Below, piece after piece: positions 13,004 to 16,962 of a stretch of DNA of 16,962 nt. The notes under the pieces were generated by a model. The model made no database searches. It was not told the origin of the DNA and worked only from the letters and a program-made list of their open reading frames with translations. Position 1 is the stretch's first letter, and every line of letters begins with the position of its first letter. A program made the translations under genes and the position numbers. The stretch lies in NCBI GenBank assembly GCA_964589285.1, contig CAZPSP010000044.1, positions 1 to 16,962 on the forward strand, written 5' to 3'. This DNA is from DAOUEG01 sp964589285. Lineage in GTDB: Bacteria; Chloroflexota; Dehalococcoidia; Dehalococcoidales; RBG-16-60-22.

Positions 13004-14002
13004 CTACGGCTTGACCAGTGCTTTGTTGAGATTTTCGCCGAACGATGCCAGCGCCGCCCCCTGGTACTGCTCGATGTTGCCTTCATCGCAGAGACGGGCA
13101 AGATCGGGGTCGATAGGCAGCCGGGCCAGCAGAGGAGCGCCGGTCAGGGCGGCCATGTCCTCGCCGCGGCTCTTCCCGAATAACTCCATCTTTTTATCGA
13201 TTTCCGGGATATACAGGTAGCTCATGTTCTCCACCACACCGAGAACGGTCTTGCCCATCTTGGTGGCCATCTTGACGGCCTTCCGCACCACCATGTTGGT
13301 CAGGTCCTGCGGCGTGAACACGATGATAATGCCGGAAACCGGCAGGCTCTGCAGGACGGTCAGCGGCGCATCCGCCGTACCGGGCGGGAGGTCTACCAGG
13401 AGATAGTCCAGTTTGCCCCAGATGACTTCTTCCCAGAACTGCTTGATGACCCTCCCGATGAGGGGACCTCGCCAGATGACGGCGTCATCTTCTTCCGGCA
13501 GCAGGAGGTTGATGGACATCAGTTCGATGCCGGTCTTGGAAGGTACCGGCAGCATGGCTTTTCCCGTGCCCTCGGGGCGGTCCGTGATGCCGAACATCTT
13601 CGGAATGCTCGGGCCGGTGATATCGGCATCCAGCACGCCCACTTCTTTCCCCACTTTCCGCAGGGCTATGGCGGCCATACCGGTTACCAGGGATTTCCCT
13701 ACGCCGCCCTTGCCGCTCATCACCGCGATAACGGAACCGATATCATTCAACTCGGTGACCGGCACTTCGATGAACTCAACCTTAGCCTCGGAAATACCCT
13801 CGATCCGTTCCGCGTGTTCCGGCAGCCGTTCTTCGACCAGTCTCTGGATGGCCGGCGGCAGGACGTCCGCAGCCAGTTTTACGTTAACTTTGCCGTCGTT
13901 TACCTCGATGCCGCGGACCAGGCATTTTTTGATCGGCGCACGGACGTTGACGGGAACGAATAACCGTTCCAGGGCTTCTTGCACAAGTTGTTCTATAGCC
14001 AT
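13004..14002 (-). CDS. Mrp/NBP35-like P-loop ATPase lacking the CPxC motif
   Basis: A 332-residue protein of the Mrp/ApbC/NBP35 family, which carries or delivers Fe-S clusters. Residues about 1-80 look like a diverged MIP18-type alpha/beta domain without its DPE motif. The ATPase part has the deviant Walker A GKGGVGKS (97-104), VLDADITGPSIPKMFG, WRGPLIG and VDLPPGTAD. The family norm after VENMSY is CPxC, the cluster-bridging pair. Here positions 265-268 read Ile-Pro-Glu-Ile, while the following DKKMELFG still matches the family. The whole protein has only two Cys (27 and 305), neither in a cluster motif. Classical 4Fe-4S bridging is therefore unlikely. AAGGAG lies before the ATG. It follows the NifX-like gene by 16 nt and precedes the flavodoxin. 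A chaperone or ATPase role for the neighbouring metalloprotein is inference. Confidence 0.93.
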   Translation of the reverse strand: MAIEQLVQEALERLFVPVNVRAPIKKCLVRGIEVNDGKVNVKLAADVLPPAIQRLVEERLPEHAERIEGISEAKVEFIEVPVTELNDIGSVIAVMSGKGGVGKSLVTGMAAIALRKVGKEVGVLDADITGPSIPKMFGITDRPEGTGKAMLPVPSKTGIELMSINLLLPEEDDAVIWRGPLIGRVIKQFWEEVIWGKLDYLLVDLPPGTADAPLTVLQSLPVSGIIIVFTPQDLTNMVVRKAVKMATKMGKTVLGVVENMSYLYIPEIDKKMELFGKSRGEDMAALTGAPLLARLPIDPDLARLCDEGNIEQYQGAALASFGENLNKALVKP

Positions 14003-14018
14003 GGTTGCTCCTTATGAG

Positions 14019-14378
14019 TTAGTGGGCGCATTCGTGGGAATCATGATCGTGGTTGCACACGTTATCTCCCGTGGCAAGCGAGTTGTTGATAAAGCTGAGG
14101 ACCGCCTGCTCGGGGTCGCTCTCCATGGAACCGAGCACAACGGTGATGCCGTTCTGTTCCAGCAGTTCCACGGCCCTTGGCCCCATACCGCCGGCGATGA
14201 CGACCGTGGCGCCTTGCTGCGCCAGCCAGACGGGCAACAGTCCCGGCTGGTGCTCCGGTGAGGGGATGCTCTTTTTATTGGTTATGTTTCCGTCTTCCAC
14301 GTCATAGAATGCGAACGCTTCACAGTGCCCGAAATGTGGAGATAACTGCCCGCCGGCAACAGGTAACGCTACTTTCAT
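14019..14378 (-). CDS. NifX / orange-protein-like metal-cluster-binding protein
   Basis: A 119-residue protein of the dinitrogenase iron-molybdenum cofactor family (NifX, NifB C-terminal domain, MTH1175, ORP). The start MKVALPVAGGQLSPHFGHCE, then FAFYDVEDG and the IAGGMGPRAVELL loop are family signatures. Family members bind metal-sulfur cofactors; Desulfovibrio ORP holds a Mo-Cu-Mo sulfide cluster and has about this length. The C-terminal tail is rich in ligands: Cys108, His110, His112, His115, Cys117 and His119, beyond the normal fold. The gene starts inside the previous stop codon (ATGA overlap), so translation is coupled to the 109-residue protein, and it is followed 16 nt later by the Mrp-like gene. 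No nif structural genes are visible. A metal cluster carrier within this operon is the best guess; the metal is unknown. Confidence 0.9.
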   Translation of the reverse strand: MKVALPVAGGQLSPHFGHCEAFAFYDVEDGNITNKKSIPSPEHQPGLLPVWLAQQGATVVIAGGMGPRAVELLEQNGITVVLGSMESDPEQAVLSFINNSLATGDNVCNHDHDSHECAH

Positions 14379-14704
14379 GATAATTCTTCCTCCGTTGAGT
14401 CTTTTAGTATCAGTTTGTACTGTGTTTGTCCGGTCTCGATGTTCCTCTCCACGCGCAAGGCCACCTGGTGCCCTTCGGAAAGGAGCCGCTCGGACTCGCT
14501 CCTTAATGATTCGAACTCCGCCGATTTCAGAAACCCCACGATGGTCTCATAACGTTCCTTGATATCTTCATCGAGTTCATCATCGTCTTCGCTGCGGAGC
14601 AATTCCATGAGGCAGAAATTGAGTTCGTGCTCGCCGAGGCATTTCAGGCATTTACCCGCGATTTCATTCGTGGAATATTTCGGTTCGAGTTCGTATGTTT
14701 CCAT
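14375..14704 (-). CDS. Unrecognised 109-residue acidic protein in the MinD/NifX operon
   Basis: I do not recognise this family. The protein starts METYELEPKYSTNEIAG and carries Cys19, Cys22 and Cys31 (KCLKCLGEHELNFC), which could bind a metal with a fourth ligand such as His26. A strongly acidic stretch follows (SEDDDELDEDIKE, 38-50). The rest is a charged helical segment and a beta-like end (HQVALRVERNIETGQTQYKL). No signal peptide or membrane helix is seen. AAGGA about 6 nt before the ATG supports the start. It lies 15 nt after the CoA-binding gene and overlaps the NifX-like start by 4 bp, so expression with NifX is coupled. A small partner or accessory protein of the cluster-handling system is inferred from position alone. 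Confidence 0.8.
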   Translation of the reverse strand: METYELEPKYSTNEIAGKCLKCLGEHELNFCLMELLRSEDDDELDEDIKERYETIVGFLKSAEFESLRSESERLLSEGHQVALRVERNIETGQTQYKLILKDSTEEELS

Positions 14705-14719
14705 CGATGTCCTTCCGGT

Positions 14720-15097
14720 TCAGTTCATCATCACACAGGTATCATGGACCACTTTCATATCGTGCTCCCGGCAGTAGGCGATAGCGGCCTCGCTTTCCGC
14801 GCCCGGCTGCAGCCAGATACGGTCCAGACCTAACGTATGGCATTCCTTCAGTATGGACTCGGTGGCCGGGGGCGGCGTTACGAAGTCAACCACATCCACC
14901 TTGTCGGGTACATCGGATATCGATGGATAGCAGGTAAGACCTTCCACTTCCTTCAGACGGGGATTCACCGGGAATACTTCGTAACCGCGTTTTTTCAGGT
15001 CTTTTATAATGCGGTTCCCGTATTTTTCGGGGTTGTCCGTCGCCCCGATGACGGCGAATTTCTTCTGCGCCATGAACTCTTTAATGAGGTCCTGCAT
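14720..15097 (-). CDS. CoA-binding domain protein (YccU-like)
   Basis: A 125-residue single-domain protein with a Rossmann-like CoA-binding fold (CoA_binding_2 / YccU type). Visible motifs are KFAVIGATDNPEKYGN (glycine-rich nucleotide loop, residues about 13-28), GYEVFPVNPR, VDFVTPPPATESI and IWLQPGAESEAA, ending VVHDTCVMMN. I chose the ATG at 15097: the fold starts just after it. The same frame stays open further upstream, but that part overlaps the ATPase gene and makes no sense as protein. The start overlaps the end of the second MinD-like ATPase gene by 17 bp, so translation is likely coupled. The CoA ligand is family knowledge; its link to the cluster-binding neighbours is not understood. 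Confidence 0.9.
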   Translation of the reverse strand: MQDLIKEFMAQKKFAVIGATDNPEKYGNRIIKDLKKRGYEVFPVNPRLKEVEGLTCYPSISDVPDKVDVVDFVTPPPATESILKECHTLGLDRIWLQPGAESEAAIAYCREHDMKVVHDTCVMMN

Positions 15098-15974
15098 TTT
15101 CCATTTCCCCGGTTTCCGGACTCCGAGACGTGACGATATTGTCCCATAGTTTGCGTAGTTCCGCCGCAGCGCTGCCGTTACTGTACTCAACGAGGGGAAC
15201 GCCCTTCGCCGTGGATTCGATGACCGCGGTGTCGAACGGGACACGCGCGGCGACACTGACATCTTTATTATAGCAGTAAGTCTGGATGAATTTCGTGTTT
15301 TCTTCATTGATATCGTACTTGTTTATGGCGACGATTGCGGGAACGTTAAAATGACCGCAGACACCCAGCACCCGTTCCAGGTCATGGATGCCGGAAAGCG
15401 TCGGTTCTGTCACGATGAGGGCAAGGTCCGCTCCGGAGAGAGACGAAATGACCGGGCAGCCGGTGCCGGGAGGTCCGTCCGAGATGATCAGGTCGAGTCC
15501 GTCCCGGACAGCGATGTCACGGGCGGCGGAACGTACCGTGGTCACCAGCTTGCCGGAATTTTCTTCACCTATGCCCAGCCTGGCATGTACCAGTGTGCCG
15601 AACCGCGTGCCGGAAACATACCAGTGACCGGACAGGTTTTCCTTCATGGTGATTGCCCCGGCGGGGCAGACTCGGGCGCAGAGCCCGCAGCCTTCACAGG
15701 AATAGGCGATGATGCCCTCTCGATTGATCGCGCCGAACCGGCAGGCTTTTTCACAGGTGCCGCAGCCGGTGCAGATATCGTCATCGATGACGGCGGTCCG
15801 GCCGCTCCGGAATTCACTCTCCTCCCAGAGTTCCGGGGCGAGGAGCAGATGGAGGTCGGCGGCGTCAACGTCACAATCCACCAGGACTTTTTTATCTACC
15901 AGGGCCGCCAGAGACCCGGTGACGGTCGTCTTGCCCGTGCCGCCCTTACCGCTGAGAACAACGATTTCCTTCAT
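15081..15974 (-). CDS. MinD-like ATPase with inserted 2[4Fe-4S] ferredoxin domain (second copy)
   Basis: A 297-residue cytosolic ATPase of the MinD/ParA superfamily. The deviant Walker A is GKGGTGKT (9-16), followed by LVDCDVDAADLHLLL and the switch region DLIISDGPPGTGCPV. Between them is a bacterial ferredoxin domain with two four-Cys clusters: Cys68-71-74-78 and Cys93-96-99-103. The cluster pair marks the MinD-ferredoxin subfamily (Orp-operon ATPases, DVU2103/2104 type) rather than septum-site MinD. GGAG stands 7 nt before the ATG. The start overlaps the first copy's end by 29 bp, and the end overlaps the CoA-binding gene by 17 bp. The paired copies probably form a heterodimer that couples ATP use to electron or cluster transfer to the NifX/Mrp proteins. 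Function is inferred from Desulfovibrio operons. Confidence 0.93.
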   Translation of the reverse strand: MKEIVVLSGKGGTGKTTVTGSLAALVDKKVLVDCDVDAADLHLLLAPELWEESEFRSGRTAVIDDDICTGCGTCEKACRFGAINREGIIAYSCEGCGLCARVCPAGAITMKENLSGHWYVSGTRFGTLVHARLGIGEENSGKLVTTVRSAARDIAVRDGLDLIISDGPPGTGCPVISSLSGADLALIVTEPTLSGIHDLERVLGVCGHFNVPAIVAINKYDINEENTKFIQTYCYNKDVSVAARVPFDTAVIESTAKGVPLVEYSNGSAAAELRKLWDNIVTSRSPETGEMENAGPH

Positions 15975-16809
15975 CCGCTAACTCCGTTATCTCTAAAAAC
16001 ATGTCCCGGAACCTGTCTCCCCATTCAGGCCTCGTCGCGACGAAATTTGTCCCCCGGGAATACAGCCGGGCTATCTCGATGTCCAGGGGTATGCTGAGCA
16101 GTACCGGGATGCCTTCGTTCCGGCAGTAAGAGAGAACTCCCTTTTCATAGCTGCCTGCCCGGTTGAGGACCACTCCGCTTGGTATGGACAGTTCGCGGAT
16201 GGTCTCCACCGCCAGTTTCAGGTCGTTCAAGCCGAATAGCGTCGGCTCGGTGACGAGCACACAAAAATCGGTGTCTTTAACGGTCTCGATGACCGGGCAG
16301 GACGTGCCGGGAGGCGCATCGATGATCACGGTCCGGGCCGGATCCGCCTGGGCTTTCACGCGCCGGATGACCGGCGGCGCCATCGCTTCGCCGATGTTGA
16401 GCGTGCCGCGGATGAAATCGATGCCGCCGGACGCGCCCCATTCGATGTTCCCGCAGGGGCGGCCTTCTTCTTCGATGGCCTGCACCGGACACAGGTACGT
16501 ACATGCCCCGCACCCGTGACAGAGTTCCGGGAACGTCAAGGTGTGTTCCCCGAACACCGCAATGGCATGGTAGGCGCAGACGTCCGCGCAGGTCCCGCAA
16601 TGGGTGCAATTGTCTTTAATGACGGGGACCGGGATGGTGACCTCTTCCCGGCGGCTGAAAACCGGCTTGAGAAAAATATGAGCGTTCGGCTCCTCGACAT
16701 CACAGTCCAGGAACTGCACCTGTTCCCGGTTCTGCAATGCCAGCGCCAGTCCCGTCGCAACGAGGGTCTTTCCGGTCCCTCCCTTACCGCTGGCTATCGA
16801 TATCTTCAA
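15946..16809 (-). CDS. MinD-like ATPase with inserted 2[4Fe-4S] ferredoxin domain (first copy)
   Basis: A 287-residue paralogue of the neighbouring ATPase. Walker A GKGGTGKT lies at 8-15, FLDCDVEEPNAHIFL follows, and VIIDAPPGTSCPVIETV is the switch region. The ferredoxin insert has Cys68-71-74-78 (CTHCGTCADVC) and Cys97-100-103-107 (CHGCGACTYLC). The start is TTG at 16809: it gives MKISIASGKGG at the expected distance from the Walker A, GGAG lies 5 nt upstream, and no ATG fits. TTG may lower expression relative to the second copy. It begins 1 nt after the zinc-ribbon gene stop and overlaps the second copy by 29 bp. The two copies share domain order but differ in sequence, as in other operons of this kind, suggesting a heteromeric pair. 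Confidence 0.93.
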   Translation of the reverse strand: MKISIASGKGGTGKTLVATGLALALQNREQVQFLDCDVEEPNAHIFLKPVFSRREEVTIPVPVIKDNCTHCGTCADVCAYHAIAVFGEHTLTFPELCHGCGACTYLCPVQAIEEEGRPCGNIEWGASGGIDFIRGTLNIGEAMAPPVIRRVKAQADPARTVIIDAPPGTSCPVIETVKDTDFCVLVTEPTLFGLNDLKLAVETIRELSIPSGVVLNRAGSYEKGVLSYCRNEGIPVLLSIPLDIEIARLYSRGTNFVATRPEWGDRFRDMFLEITELADEGNRCSQR

Positions 16810-16810
16810 A

Positions 16811-16962
16811 CTAACTCCGTACCATCTTCGTGCCGCATTTGGGGCAGCTTACATTATAGCAGGGAACACCGGGCTGATGAGCTGCTTTTTCCCCGCAGGC
16901 AGGGCAACGGCAATCTCCGCCGGGTCCCGAACCGGCCCGATTGCCTCCCATTCTTCCGGCAT
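16811..16962 (-). CDS. Zinc-ribbon/ferredoxin-like small protein (5' end outside window)
   Basis: The minus frame runs in from the right edge and ends with TAG at 16811; 49 residues are visible. It starts with a glycine-rich part (MGGNRAGSGPGG) and then DCRCPACGEKAAHQPGVPCY and CPKCGTKMVR. The two CPxCG knuckles plus two further Cys suggest a zinc ribbon or rubredoxin-like site. Small proteins of this pattern often precede MinD-ferredoxin ATPase genes in anaerobes. An internal ATG lies in the visible part (fourth visible codon), but it has no properly spaced ribosome site, so the true start probably lies outside. The stop is 1 nt before the TTG of the first ATPase, and the ATPase Shine-Dalgarno sits in the last codons of this gene. 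Function unknown. Confidence 0.75.
   Translation of the reverse strand, partial: AGRMGGNRAGSGPGGDCRCPACGEKAAHQPGVPCYNVSCPKCGTKMVRS

Noticed and set aside
15098..15307. N-terminal extension of the CoA-binding protein by 70 codons
   Set aside because: The upstream part is a shadow of the ATPase gene, rich in Arg and Ser; the fold begins right after the ATG at 15097.
15351..16097. 248-codon plus-strand open frame opposite the MinD-like ATPases
   Set aside because: It spans both antisense frames across a gene overlap and has no motif; the minus-strand genes have complete Walker A and ferredoxin motifs.
1..16962. Mobile elements, CRISPR arrays and tRNA genes
   Set aside because: I found no transposase, integrase, regularly spaced repeats or cloverleaf-like sequence on either strand.

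Overview
This window most likely comes from an anaerobic bacterium. It holds tightly packed genes for ATPases with built-in 2[4Fe-4S] ferredoxin domains, a NifX-type protein, a flavodoxin and a CaiB/BaiF CoA-transferase. Secreted CARDB and TPR repeat proteins and a small C-x-H-x-W / CxxCG protein would suit an anaerobic Chloroflexota (Dehalococcoidia-like) genome, but that assignment is a moderate-to-low confidence inference from gene content. There is no rRNA or other phylogenetic marker here. I see no tRNA, CRISPR array, insertion sequence or phage gene.

Left part (1-5392). An OmpR-type response regulator and its membrane histidine kinase (cut by the left edge) overlap by 11 bp on the minus strand. 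Upstream lie a small secreted helical protein with a Met/His/Gly-rich tail (minus) and, divergently, a Cu(+)-exporting P1B ATPase with two HMA domains and a C-terminal YHS metal-binding domain (plus). A perfect hairpin separates the secreted-protein gene from the regulator gene. TTAA pairs spaced 11 bp apart (PhoP-box-like) occur both upstream of the regulator and in the divergent secreted-protein/ATPase region, and a perfect palindrome lies just upstream of the ATPase -10 box. Together these suggest metal or envelope-stress control of the locus.

Middle part (5389-12397). A 906-residue surface protein with seven CARDB repeats and a C-terminal membrane anchor (minus) converges on the ATPase with overlapping stop codons. 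It is followed by a family III CoA-transferase (minus), a tiny zinc-ribbon-like protein with a near-consensus promoter (plus), and a secreted protein made almost entirely of about 21 TPR units (plus).

Right part (12436-16962, all minus). Eight genes lie in one compact run with gaps of at most 33 nt and several overlaps. In transcription order they are: a zinc-ribbon protein (cut by the right edge), two MinD-like ATPases each with an inserted ferredoxin domain, a CoA-binding-domain protein, an unrecognised 109-residue protein, a NifX/orange-protein-like protein with a His/Cys tail, an Mrp/NBP35-like ATPase and a flavodoxin. The set resembles the orange protein (ORP) operon of Desulfovibrio, whose ORP carries a Mo-Cu sulfide cluster. 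Two features stand out. The Mrp protein has Ile-Pro-Glu-Ile where the family has the Fe-S-binding Cys-Pro-x-Cys. The flavodoxin frame is broken by one extra A directly after its start. The operon is the best candidate for a poorly described system, plausibly metal-sulfur cofactor assembly or handling.
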